From contig JAJRQQ010000015.1 of the NCBI GenBank assembly GCA_024280155.1, positions 52,883 to 116,882 of the forward strand: DNA of 64,000 nucleotides, read 5' to 3'. Below the pieces are notes generated by a model. It worked only from the letters and a program-made list of their open reading frames with translations, searched no databases and was not told where the DNA came from. Made by a program: the position numbers and the translations under genes. Shown here in pieces: positions 15,799 to 24,300 of the stretch (position 1 is its first letter; each line of letters begins with the position of its first letter). Origin of the DNA: Bacteroidota bacterium. Lineage in GTDB: Bacteria > Bacteroidota > Bacteroidia > Flavobacteriales_D > Crocinitomicaceae.

Positions 15799-16682
15799 TT
15801 AGTAAAAGTTTCAACTAATTTATTCAAAATAAAATCTCTATTAAAATTAGTATTTACGTAATGAATTCCTTCTGTATTTATACTTAATTCCCCTTTTTTC
15901 AATTTCTCACTCAGTTCCAAAACACCTTCATATAAATCTTGAGTATTTTTCACATGTGTGCAGTGTTCTAAAGGTTCGGTATAGAAAACATGTTTTCCTC
16001 TATATAGTGATTCCAATACAAACCCCGAAAGACCATCATGATCTAAGAAGCGTATCGTAGAATGACATCGATTAAAAAAATGGTCCATATTATCCACCCA
16101 ACCCAGACATTTCATATTTTCGGGGGTTCCTTTTTGTAAATCAGTACCAACAATCGTAAAGTCAACTTCAGGTGTTTTTTTAGCCACCTCTACAATAGCA
16201 TCCCATCCATAATATTCTTCACGTCCTTTACTTATATAAGAAAGTATCTGTAATCTTTCGTTTTTTAACCAATCATTGCTTTTTTTTTCTTGAAAATTAA
16301 AAAAATTTAGAATTTTAGCATCTACATTAATACTCTTCAATTCCTTTTGAATCCACTTCACTTCACAGAAATGCTCTATTTCATTTAAGAACTTTAAATT
16401 AATGTTTTTTATTTTTTTAGCTTTCAATACATCTGTACCAACCCAAGTCATCATGACTTTCTTTTTAAAAAATAATGCCAAATCGAAAACTTTACTTTTA
16501 TCAAGAGTACCATTTATAGAATATACTACATCAACCGTTGGAATTAAAAAAAGTGCTCTTAACTTATCCCATTTATTATAATATGTATTTAAAAAAAAAT
16601 ACTCGTTATTCTTATCAAATAGAATAAGATCTTCTTTTAATCTTTCACCAAACAGTGGTAATCCGACAATTAATATTCTCAT
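15795..16682 (-). CDS. Glycosyltransferase-like protein of the polysaccharide locus
   Basis: A 295-residue protein starting MRILIVGLPLFGERL. The fold pattern is GT-B: a first half with MTWVGTDVLKAKKI and a second half with ILSYISKGREEYYGWDAIVEVAKK, VDFTIVGTD and a C-terminal HDGLSGFVLESLYRGKHVFYTEP motif that resembles the donor-phosphate site E-x7-E. It is shorter than typical GT4 enzymes. It is the second gene after the acyltransferase (two bases apart) and overlaps the next gene by four bases. The exact family and sugar cannot be named from the sequence. Confidence 0.7.
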   Translation of the reverse strand: MRILIVGLPLFGERLKEDLILFDKNNEYFFLNTYYNKWDKLRALFLIPTVDVVYSINGTLDKSKVFDLALFFKKKVMMTWVGTDVLKAKKIKNINLKFLNEIEHFCEVKWIQKELKSINVDAKILNFFNFQEKKSNDWLKNERLQILSYISKGREEYYGWDAIVEVAKKTPEVDFTIVGTDLQKGTPENMKCLGWVDNMDHFFNRCHSTIRFLDHDGLSGFVLESLYRGKHVFYTEPLEHCTHVKNTQDLYEGVLELSEKLKKGELSINTEGIHYVNTNFNRDFILNKLVETFTK

Positions 16683-16684
16683 AA

Positions 16685-17530
16685 TTATTCTGGTAAGAGT
16701 TTCACGTCAGGAAGTAAAAAATAAATTAAAAGATACTCCAAAATAGCACCTGTTTTTTTGTATGATCTTCTAGATATATTGATTTGGATTTGTTCTGTTT
16801 CAATAAAACAATCGTCTTCTACAGTATAAATAGTAACGTAATTTTTATAATCCTTCAACCCATATTTCTTCGTAAATAGTTCTAATTTCGAAACTAAAAT
16901 TTCTTTTTTATCCTCAATCGAGGGTTCTTCAAATTGAGGACCTAATTTGTCTGTAAAATCTTTCGCTGGTGATCCTGCATATGTTCTATCTTTATACATG
17001 TTCTTAGTAATTAAAGAACCAAGCATTGCAAGAGAGCGGTCTTCAATGGTTACCGGAGAAACTAAATTATGTCCTGCCAACCAAACATCATTTCCTATAG
17101 TAAGTGCAGCTTCGCTATGAAAACGACAACCCTGCATCACATCACCATAAATCATGTGAGTCCAAAGTTGACTTTGAGCCCCTATCCCAACATTGTTTCC
17201 TATTAAAGTGCCAGCCCTTCCATCAACAATAGAATCTGCACCTAACCAAAAATTATGACCTATTTGGACTTTTCCTCCAGGAAAAAAACAATTTTGATAA
17301 ATTTTCCCATAATCACCTAAGACAAATTCTTCTCCATGAATAATCACATTGTCCCCAATAACACAACCATCTCCAATCTTAACATTTTTAGCATAGATTT
17401 TAATATTCTTTCCAAAAACAACATTCTTTCCAATCTCAAATTTTTCAGATTTTATCAATGGTTTATTGAAGACGAAGTGCTTAATGCGTCTTTTAAAGAG
17501 GGATAATTTAAGTCGAAGTAATTGGTCCAT
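16685..17530 (-). CDS. Left-handed beta-helix acyltransferase
   Basis: A 281-residue hexapeptide-repeat protein. Repeats such as IGKNVVFGKNIKIYAKNVKIG, VIGDNVIIHGE, LIGNNVGIGAQ and LTIGNDVWLAGHN build a left-handed beta-helix, and H131 in WTHMIYG may be catalytic, as in WbbJ/maltose-type O-acetyltransferases. It probably O- or N-acetylates a sugar of the repeat unit. The start is taken at the ATG at 17530; a TTG nine bases upstream is possible. The C-terminal 70 residues (LVSKLELFTKKYGLKD...) form a small extra domain not typical of WbbJ. Position between transferases and the flippase supports a glycan role. Confidence 0.8.
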   Translation of the reverse strand: MDQLLRLKLSLFKRRIKHFVFNKPLIKSEKFEIGKNVVFGKNIKIYAKNVKIGDGCVIGDNVIIHGEEFVLGDYGKIYQNCFFPGGKVQIGHNFWLGADSIVDGRAGTLIGNNVGIGAQSQLWTHMIYGDVMQGCRFHSEAALTIGNDVWLAGHNLVSPVTIEDRSLAMLGSLITKNMYKDRTYAGSPAKDFTDKLGPQFEEPSIEDKKEILVSKLELFTKKYGLKDYKNYVTIYTVEDDCFIETEQIQINISRRSYKKTGAILEYLLIYFLLPDVKLLPE

Positions 17531-17590
17531 ATATAACAAATATATGAATTATTTTAATGTTACTTTATAAATCAAAATTAGTAATGGAAA

Positions 17591-18859
17591 TTAGATTACT
17601 TTAACTCCTTTTTTTGTGTAATAAAAAATAAAGACCATTGCGCAAAGAAGATAAATCGTCTGTCCTATACTAACCACCCAAAGTGTATTGTATATATCAA
17701 AATTAAAAAAAACAGGGGGTACTACAAGGGAAACAATCATCACAAAAGTACCAATCATGGCCATTTTAAAAAACTCCGATTGTCTCCGAATAATAACAGG
17801 GATTGAGGAGATTGGAGACAAAATGAAATTTACCATAAACCATGGAGACATTATTTCAGCAAATCGACCAGCTCCACTCCACATTTCTCCAAAAACAAAA
17901 GAGAAAATCTCTTCTCCAAAAATAAAGATGATTGTAAAGGGTACAATAGATAATAAGGTTAAAGTCTTAACAGACTTAAGTACCACAGGTAAAATATCTT
18001 TGTTATCATTAACTTTTTTCGCACAACTTTGGAAGAAAATCTGACCGATTGCAACTCCAATAAAAATTAACGGAACCTTCAACATCCTGAATGACAGATC
18101 GTATAGTCCAAAATCTTCCTTAGAAAACAGCTTCAACAATAATACAGCAATTAATAAATCTCTCCCTAAGTCCATTAAAACATGTGGCAGATTGATTTTC
18201 GGAAACTCTTTGTATGTTATTGCTAAGACATAATTTCTGCTTGATCGAGAACTAATTTGAAAATATTGTTTTGCTTTGAAGAAATCAACAATAAATTTAA
18301 GATTTGCAATAACTGCTCCCAATGCCATACCAATGATTAATCCACTTGATCCAAAATTCAACCAACCTAATCCAATCTTAGTTAAGCTACTTACTAGTGA
18401 GTTGGAAATACGGGCATAGCTTATACTTTTAAATGCCTTGTTCCTTATTGCCCAATTCGTTCCTATATTGTTCAATGCAAAAAAGAAAATAGTAAAAGGA
18501 ATTAGTAAGTAAAAAATTGTTGTGTCAATCTGTATGGATAAACCTATTGGAATGATTAGAATGATCAAAGCCAAAAGAGAGAAAGCAATCGTACTTCTCA
18601 ATGCTATTAAATACAATCTAAAAGAATGAACGTTAGCCTTAACAATTGGTAACGCAAGTTCGTACCTCAAAGTAGCGAAAGCAGCACCTATTCCAACGAT
18701 TCGAATAAACAAACCTAATTCTCCAGCTTCATCAGGAGTATAAAGTCGGGTAATTACAGGTGCAAAAAAATAGCCTAACATCTGAGCCATTACAGTCCCT
18801 GACATTAAAACAATAATGTGTTTTACTAAATCAGATTTTAGGTTAAGCTTTTTAAACAT
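17591..18859 (-). CDS. Oligosaccharide flippase (Wzx-like, MATE/MOP superfamily)
   Basis: A 422-residue integral membrane protein with about 12 hydrophobic segments. It opens LVKHIIVLMSGTVMAQMLGY, followed by APVITRLYTPDEAGELGLF, the standard Wzx/RfbX first-helix region. It should flip the undecaprenyl-linked repeat unit to the periplasm, ahead of the Wzy-like enzyme encoded downstream. The ATG start lies 45 bases after the upstream epimerase stop. Together with the sugar transferase and Wzy this makes a Wzx/Wzy-dependent pathway; no ABC exporter is present. Confidence 0.88.
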   Translation of the reverse strand: MFKKLNLKSDLVKHIIVLMSGTVMAQMLGYFFAPVITRLYTPDEAGELGLFIRIVGIGAAFATLRYELALPIVKANVHSFRLYLIALRSTIAFSLLALIILIIPIGLSIQIDTTIFYLLIPFTIFFFALNNIGTNWAIRNKAFKSISYARISNSLVSSLTKIGLGWLNFGSSGLIIGMALGAVIANLKFIVDFFKAKQYFQISSRSSRNYVLAITYKEFPKINLPHVLMDLGRDLLIAVLLLKLFSKEDFGLYDLSFRMLKVPLIFIGVAIGQIFFQSCAKKVNDNKDILPVVLKSVKTLTLLSIVPFTIIFIFGEEIFSFVFGEMWSGAGRFAEIMSPWFMVNFILSPISSIPVIIRRQSEFFKMAMIGTFVMIVSLVVPPVFFNFDIYNTLWVVSIGQTIYLLCAMVFIFYYTKKGVKVI

Positions 18860-18903
18860 TATTTCAAATATAGAATCAACAACAGCATGAAGAAAGAATA
18901 TAC

Positions 18904-19905
18904 TTACTTCGGTAGGCTATTCATATAAATCCCCATGCCATCTTCAAAAGAAATCGGGTGACTATAATTCAGTTCACTAGTTGTTTTTGTAATATCAGCC
19001 AAAGAATTTCTAACATCTCCTAATCTTTCTGGACCATGAACAATTTTAGTGTTTAAATTATAAACATTCAATGACAATAATTGTTCTTTTATAGCTTCAA
19101 TCACACCATTTAAAGATAAATACTCACCACATGCCACATTAAACGCTTTTCCAAAAGCTTCTTCATTCTCTGTAGAAAGACCTAACACATTGGCTTGGAC
19201 AGCATTTAAAACATATGTGAAATCCCGAGTTTGTTCTCCATCACCATTAATTGTGATGGTTTCTCCTTTTAACATTTTATCAATAAACTTCGGAATTGCA
19301 GCTGCATAAACCCCATTCGGATCTTGTTTTGGTCCAAAAACATTGAAATATCTTAATCCAACTGTTTCGATAGAATGCAATTTATGGTAAACTTTTCCAT
19401 ATTCTTCATTCAAACGTTTAGTCACTGCGTATGGAGAAAGTAATTCCCCTTCCTCTCCTATTTTCTTCGGAGAATTCTGACTGTTGCCATAAACTGAAGA
19501 AGAACTTGCATAAACAAACCGTTTCAACCCTTTTTCTTTTACAGCATGAAGCATATTTAGAAAACCTGTTGCATTAACTTGGTGTGTATTGTGCGGAAAT
19601 TCTATTGAACGAGGCACAGAACCAAGTGCAGCTTGGTGACTTACGGCATCAATTCCATCTAAAGCATCCAAACAAGTTTGAAAATTTGTAATATCACCTT
19701 CAATAAAAGTAAACAATGGATTATCTTGGAATTCATCTAAATTACTGATTCTCCCTGTAGCTAAGTTATCTAAAACGGATACTCTAATCTTATTCTCCAA
19801 TAAGACACCTACTAGATTCGAACCAATAAAACCAGCTCCACCAGTTACAAGAATATGTTTACCTTGTAATCTATCTAACCCATGTTCTAAACTTTTATTT
19901 TGCAT
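18904..19905 (-). CDS. NAD-dependent sugar-nucleotide epimerase, WbpP/TviC-like
   Basis: An extended short-chain dehydrogenase of 333 residues. The Rossmann motif GGAGFIGSN starts near residue 22; SSSVYG and YAVTK supply the Ser/Tyr/Lys catalytic set; [16 protein letters not shown] is characteristic of WbpP-type UDP-GlcNAc/UDP-GlcNAcA 4-epimerases, as distinct from GalE. It could make the galacto-configured amino sugar for the locus, perhaps from the UDP-GlcNAcA that the WbpA homologue 38 kb away produces. It overlaps the 3' end of rny by 11 bases, tying polysaccharide genes to the zapA-rny transcript. Confidence 0.87.
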   Translation of the reverse strand: MQNKSLEHGLDRLQGKHILVTGGAGFIGSNLVGVLLENKIRVSVLDNLATGRISNLDEFQDNPLFTFIEGDITNFQTCLDALDGIDAVSHQAALGSVPRSIEFPHNTHQVNATGFLNMLHAVKEKGLKRFVYASSSSVYGNSQNSPKKIGEEGELLSPYAVTKRLNEEYGKVYHKLHSIETVGLRYFNVFGPKQDPNGVYAAAIPKFIDKMLKGETITINGDGEQTRDFTYVLNAVQANVLGLSTENEEAFGKAFNVACGEYLSLNGVIEAIKEQLLSLNVYNLNTKIVHGPERLGDVRNSLADITKTTSELNYSHPISFEDGMGIYMNSLPK

Positions 19906-21424
19906 AATTCACCGCTCTTTTCTCTCGAATAAGTGTGATTTTCACTTGTCCTGGATAAGTCATCTCCGTTTGAATTCGTTGTGAAATTTCAAAAGAAAGT
20001 TCATCAGCTCTTGCATCAGAAATATTATCACTTTCCACCAAGACTCTCAATTCACGACCGGCTTGAATGGCATAAGCAGTATTTACACCGTCATAGCCAA
20101 GAGCTAAACTTTCGAGATCTTTAATTCTTTTGATGTAAGATTCAACAATTTCTCTACGTGCACCTGGACGTGCACCTGAAATAGCATCACAAACCTGAAC
20201 AATTGGAGAAATCAAAGTCGTCATTTCAATTTCATCATGGTGAGCACCAATAGCGTTACAGATATCTGGTGTTTCACCATATTTCTCAGCTATTTTCATT
20301 CCCAAGATAGCATGCGGTAATTCTGGTTCTTCATCTGGAACTTTTCCTATATCGTGTAATAATCCAGCTCTTTTCGCTAATTTGACATTCAACCCTAACT
20401 CTGCAGCCATAATCGCACATAAGTTCGCTACTTCTCTGGAGTGTTGTAATAAATTCTGTCCATAAGAAGATCTGTATTTCATTCGACCAATCATACGTAC
20501 TAGCTCAGCGTGTAAACCATGTATGCCTAAATCAATACAAGTTCTACGTCCCGTTTCTGCAATCTCTTCGTTCAATTGTTTCTTCGTTTTCGCCACTACC
20601 TCTTCAATACGAGCTGGATGAATCCTACCATCCGAAACCAATTGATGCAATGCTAAACGTGCAATTTCACGACGAATTGGATCAAAACAAGAAAGAATAA
20701 TCGCCTCTGGTGTATCATCTACAATAATCTCGACACCTGTTGCGGCTTCTAAAGCGCGAATATTTCGACCTTCTCTACCAATGATTCGACCTTTCACTTC
20801 ATCCGTTTCAATATTAAATACTGAAACAGAATTTTCTACAGCTTGTTCGGTTGCAACCCGTTGAATTGTTTGAATAACAATCTTACGAGCTTCTTTATTG
20901 GCATTAAGTTTAGCTTCTTCTACAATCTCATTGATATGAGCCATTGCATTTGTTCTTGCTTCATCTTTTAACGACTCAACCAATCCATTCTTTGCATCTT
21001 CTGCAGACATACCACTGATTTTAGACAATTCAGTAACAATTTTAGCATGTTGTTTCTCTAAATCATTGTGCTTACTTTCATAAGCTTGAATTTTACTATC
21101 CAAAGCAAGTTGATTCTTTGAGAATTGTTTTTCTCTACGGTTTGCCTCTTCAATTTTCTTAGACAAAGACGTTTCTTTATTTCGAACTCGATCTTCCGTA
21201 GATTGTAATTTTCGTTCTCTGTCTTTTATTTTTTTATCGTGTTCCTCTTTGAGTTTCAAGAAGCGTTCTTTCGCTTGAATAATTTTATTCTTTTTGATTG
21301 TTTCACCCTCTTTCTCGGCATCAACTAATACTTTTTCCGTTTTTTTCTTCAAGAGAACACCTTGTACTACAAAGGCAACTATCGCTCCAATTACGGCACC
21401 AATAACTCCAAATATTACATTCAT
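19895..21424 (-). CDS. rny: Ribonuclease Y
   Basis: A membrane-tethered endoribonuclease that starts mRNA decay. The 509-residue chain has an N-terminal transmembrane helix (about 4-24), a long charged coiled coil (25-180), a KH RNA-binding domain ([21 protein letters not shown]), and an HD domain with HSREVANLC and [12 protein letters not shown] (metal-binding His-Asp). Length and order are normal. It follows zapA by 80 bases and shares its 3' end with the epimerase gene, so the group zapB-like/zapA/rny/epimerase appears to be one transcript from the promoter at 22121-22150. Confidence 0.95.
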   Translation of the reverse strand: MNVIFGVIGAVIGAIVAFVVQGVLLKKKTEKVLVDAEKEGETIKKNKIIQAKERFLKLKEEHDKKIKDRERKLQSTEDRVRNKETSLSKKIEEANRREKQFSKNQLALDSKIQAYESKHNDLEKQHAKIVTELSKISGMSAEDAKNGLVESLKDEARTNAMAHINEIVEEAKLNANKEARKIVIQTIQRVATEQAVENSVSVFNIETDEVKGRIIGREGRNIRALEAATGVEIIVDDTPEAIILSCFDPIRREIARLALHQLVSDGRIHPARIEEVVAKTKKQLNEEIAETGRRTCIDLGIHGLHAELVRMIGRMKYRSSYGQNLLQHSREVANLCAIMAAELGLNVKLAKRAGLLHDIGKVPDEEPELPHAILGMKIAEKYGETPDICNAIGAHHDEIEMTTLISPIVQVCDAISGARPGARREIVESYIKRIKDLESLALGYDGVNTAYAIQAGRELRVLVESDNISDARADELSFEISQRIQTEMTYPGQVKITLIREKRAVNYAK

Positions 21425-21503
21425 AATTTAAACTATTAAATAATTATTACACTATTCAATACTACAAACTGATGTCAATAAAAAAATAAATTAGGGCAAT
21501 TCT

Positions 21504-21788
21504 TTAACTTTTCGTCTCTTCCACTAAACGCTGTAAATCTTCTTCAATTTTTTCAAAAAGAGATTCCTCAACCGAAGATGAGCGATTTGAATTGTTTTTC
21601 GTTGCCAATTGCAACGACGTCATTGCAAGTAAATCTTGCATATCTTTAACTGCATAATTATCTTGAAGCAATTTAATTGCCTTATTGATGTCTGCTGCAG
21701 CCGCAAGAACTGCTTCTTTCTCACCTTCTTCTACCGAAAGAGGATATGAACGACCTGCAACTTTAACTTCAATTGATAATTTTGCCAT
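21504..21788 (-). CDS. zapA: Cell division protein ZapA
   Basis: A 94-residue protein with the ZapA pattern: N-terminal LSIEVKVAGRSYPLSVEEGEKEAVLAAAADINKAI as the globular head, then a C-terminal coiled coil. ZapA binds FtsZ and promotes bundling of protofilaments in the division ring. It starts four bases after the coiled-coil gene stop and precedes rny, a conserved order in Flavobacteriia. The 80-base gap to rny holds no visible terminator or 6S RNA. Confidence 0.9.
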   Translation of the reverse strand: MAKLSIEVKVAGRSYPLSVEEGEKEAVLAAAADINKAIKLLQDNYAVKDMQDLLAMTSLQLATKNNSNRSSSVEESLFEKIEEDLQRLVEETKS

Positions 21789-21792
21789 TTTA

Positions 21793-22104
21793 TTATTTCT
21801 TTAACTGCCCTATACAGTAATCTATTTCTTTCACTAACTCATCAATGTGCTCATCAGAAACCATTGTGGTCTGTTGAGTTTGTAATATGAATTCTTCTTC
21901 CACTTCATTTTCTTGTTTTTTAAAATCATCAATTCTAACTTTTAATGCAGTATTCTCAGACTCCAACACTTCAATTTGTGCTTTAAGTTCAATGAGTTTG
22001 GCATTAACCAACTGATTATTTGACTTTTCCGCCAATAAAGCATCACTCTTCTTCACGAAATTCTCGCGAAGTTTTTCAATTAGTTGATGAATTTTATCTG
22101 ACAT
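21793..22104 (-). CDS. Small coiled-coil protein upstream of zapA
   Basis: A 103-residue acidic protein from the ATG at 22104. A longer frame (to 22146) starts with a hydrophobic MYSILCYF tail that overlaps the promoter and is rejected. Nearly the whole chain is heptad coiled coil (KIHQLIEKLRENF, AKLIELKAQIEVLESENTALKVRIDDFK), followed by a C-terminal helix HIDELVKEIDYCIGQLKK. It is paired with zapA in related genomes and may be a division-linked partner similar in style to ZapB, but no specific family was recognised. Confidence 0.75.
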   Translation of the reverse strand: MSDKIHQLIEKLRENFVKKSDALLAEKSNNQLVNAKLIELKAQIEVLESENTALKVRIDDFKKQENEVEEEFILQTQQTTMVSDEHIDELVKEIDYCIGQLKK

Positions 22105-22120
22105 AAAAATGACTTTACAA

Positions 22121-22150
22121 CAAAAATAACATAGTATTGAATACAATCAA
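22121..22150 (-). promoter_or_regulatory. Promoter of the coiled-coil/zapA/rny operon
   Basis: On the minus strand TTG (22148-22150) and TATTTTTG (22121-22128) are 19 bases apart, a full match to the Bacteroidota -33/-7 consensus. The start would fall near 22114, ten bases before the ATG at 22104. Confidence 0.6.
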
Positions 22151-22203
22151 GTATTTTTTGGACTTATTATTGTTCTTTTTTATAAAAAATCTATTTTTAC
22201 ACT

Positions 22204-23892
22204 ATGATAAAAAACTCATTTTTTACTTTTTTCGTATTTTCCACACTCCATCTCTCTATCGCTCAAGATGAAATAAAATATAATTACCACTCTCCCCTTG
22301 GAATTCCATTAATTTTAGCTTCAAATTTTGGTGAATTAAGACCTAATCATTTTCACATGGGGCTTGATTTCAAAACCAACGGTAAAATTGGATACAATAT
22401 TTATTCAATTGAAGAAGGGTATATTTCAAGAATAAAAATATCACCATACGGTTATGGGAAAGTAATTTACATTAACCATCCAAATGGGGTAACAAGTGTT
22501 TATGCACATTGTAGTGAATTTAAAGGTGAAATTGCTGCATTAATAAAAGAGACTCAATACATTGAACAAAATTATGCAGTTGAGATATTTCCCAAAAAAA
22601 ATCAACTTAAGGTAAGAAAAGGTCCAGTTGTTGCCATTTCGGGAAATACAGGAGGTTCATCTGCTCCGCATCTTCATTTTGAATTAAGAGATACTAAAAC
22701 TGAACAAGCTCTAAACCCTTTGGTATTTGGATTTGATATTGCTGACCATAAAAAACCAGAAATACGAAATTTAAAAGTGTATGGTTTAACAAAAGAAGGA
22801 TATCGTTTCCCAAAAAAAACAAAGGTAAATAAAGTTTACAAAGGAAAATCTACTCACTATATTTCTGAAAATAAATTAATTGTACCTGCTCATTTTTTAT
22901 CTAAATCTGGAGGATTAGGTTTCGCATTTGATGTAATTGACAGGTTTGATGGTGCTGGAAACAAATGTGGGCTTTATGGAAGTTATTTAATCATAGACAA
23001 TGATACTATTTTTGGGCAAAAAATAAATCGTGTTCCTTTCGAATCAACTCGCTACGTTAATTCACATAAGGATTATTACGAATATGCTCATTTGAAACGA
23101 AAATTTCATAAATCATTTCGAACGAAAGAGAATTGTTTACCAATTTATACAAATGATGAATTAGGTATTTTTCATGGTGCAGCCGGTGGCAAATACAATG
23201 TAATGTTCATAGCTTTTGATGCAAAAGGGAATAAATCTATTTTAAAATTTGAGCTTGTCATTCAGGCTGGAGAGATTAATACGTCCGACCAAATCCAAAC
23301 CGATTCATCTTTTCTGCTTCCTTCTCAAACAATGATTTTAAAGAAAAACAACACAGAAGTTGAATTTGGGAGAACAACAACCTATGAACCTTTACAAATT
23401 ACCCCATCCACAATTGACCATTCTATTGGAAATGCAGAAATACCGGTTCAAAAAGCTTATAAAATAAAGATTTATGGCGAATATGCTAATAAGAACTATT
23501 ACATGAATATGATTACAGCAAAAAATCGTCATAAATCAATTCTCGCATTATACGACGATAGTCTTTTAGTTTTTGAACCAAAGTATTTTGGAAAATACAC
23601 TATAAAAAATGATGAAACCGCACCAACCATTTATCCTGTCAATTTCAAAAACAGTATTACTCGATTAAATGGTAGAACTTTGAAATGGAAAATTTCTGAC
23701 ACAGAAACGTCTATCTCAGATTATGATTTGTTCATAAATGGAGAATGGGTACTTCTTGAGTACGATGCTAAAAGATCAACAATTTTATACACACGAAATC
23801 AATCTTTCAAAGGTGAAAAGGAATTGCGTTTAATTGTCGTCGATTCGTGTGGCAATCAAAAAATTTGGTCTAAAAAAATAATATTTAATTAA
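22204..23892 (+). CDS. Secreted M23-family metallopeptidase
   Basis: A 562-residue exported protein with a signal peptide at residues 1-20 (cut before QDE). The LytM/M23 domain follows at once: FRP-like LRPNHFHMGLDFKT gives the zinc His and Asp, VYAHC and HLHFELRD give the remaining zinc and catalytic histidines. The set is complete, so it should cut peptidoglycan cross-links. The remaining 380 residues (after DHKKPEIRNL) form beta-rich domains of unknown role seen in Bacteroidota M23 proteins. The ATG is three bases after a TATTTTTA -7-like element. It converges on the DUF3467 gene with a four-base overlap of the ends. Confidence 0.88.
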   Translation: MIKNSFFTFFVFSTLHLSIAQDEIKYNYHSPLGIPLILASNFGELRPNHFHMGLDFKTNGKIGYNIYSIEEGYISRIKISPYGYGKVIYINHPNGVTSVYAHCSEFKGEIAALIKETQYIEQNYAVEIFPKKNQLKVRKGPVVAISGNTGGSSAPHLHFELRDTKTEQALNPLVFGFDIADHKKPEIRNLKVYGLTKEGYRFPKKTKVNKVYKGKSTHYISENKLIVPAHFLSKSGGLGFAFDVIDRFDGAGNKCGLYGSYLIIDNDTIFGQKINRVPFESTRYVNSHKDYYEYAHLKRKFHKSFRTKENCLPIYTNDELGIFHGAAGGKYNVMFIAFDAKGNKSILKFELVIQAGEINTSDQIQTDSSFLLPSQTMILKKNNTEVEFGRTTTYEPLQITPSTIDHSIGNAEIPVQKAYKIKIYGEYANKNYYMNMITAKNRHKSILALYDDSLLVFEPKYFGKYTIKNDETAPTIYPVNFKNSITRLNGRTLKWKISDTETSISDYDLFINGEWVLLEYDAKRSTILYTRNQSFKGEKELRLIVVDSCGNQKIWSKKIIFN

Positions 23893-24203
23893 GCCTGAGT
23901 TGTCGGTGTGCCAAAATTCATTGGAGGCATTGGAGGATTTCCCTCGTCTTTTAACGGTCCAAAAGTAGTCTCATACTTTTCTAAGTTATCTTTCAGTGCT
24001 GATAATAATCTTTTTGCATTTTGAGGTGTCATTATAACTCTAGATCTGACTTTTCCTTGAGGAACACCTGGCATCAATTGGATGAAATCACATACAAACT
24101 CTGAAGGAGAGTGAGTTATAATTGCAAGATTCGTGTAAACACCATTCGCTACTTCGTCTGTTAATTCAATATTAACTTGATTGTCTTTTTTGTTATTTTC
24201 CAT
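23889..24203 (-). CDS. DUF3467 family protein
   Basis: A 104-residue protein starting MENNKKDNQVNIEL. It shows the DUF3467 pattern: ELTDEVANGVYTNLAIITHSPSEFVCDFIQLMPG and KVRSRVIMTPQNAKRLLSALKDNL, followed by a proline-rich tail. The longer frame to 24284 runs through the rpoC terminator and is rejected. It is regularly found downstream of rpoC in Bacteroidota. Function is unknown; it is small, soluble and without cysteine clusters or a signal peptide. Confidence 0.87.
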   Translation of the reverse strand: MENNKKDNQVNIELTDEVANGVYTNLAIITHSPSEFVCDFIQLMPGVPQGKVRSRVIMTPQNAKRLLSALKDNLEKYETTFGPLKDEGNPPMPPMNFGTPTTQA

Positions 24204-24248
24204 AGTACGAATATAAACAATATTAACACGAAATAAAAAGCAAAGCAA

Positions 24249-24280
24249 AAAAAAAGGGATTGCTTTCACAATCCCTTTTA
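24249..24280 (-). terminator. Intrinsic terminator after rpoC
   Basis: Stem AAAAGGGATTG / CAATCCCTTTT (24252-24262 and 24269-24279) with a six-base loop. Read on the minus strand it is followed by a nine-base T run, so it ends the rpoBC transcript 20 bases after the rpoC stop. Confidence 0.85.
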
Positions 24281-24300
24281 ACATTTAGATATATCGTACT

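Noticed and set aside
21425..21503. 6S RNA next to zapA
   Set aside because: The gap between zapA and rny is only 79 bases, too short for a 6S RNA, and no stem with a central bubble was visible.
23889..24284. 131-residue version of the DUF3467 protein
   Set aside because: The first 27 codons run through the rpoC terminator hairpin; the ATG at 24203 starts the conserved region.
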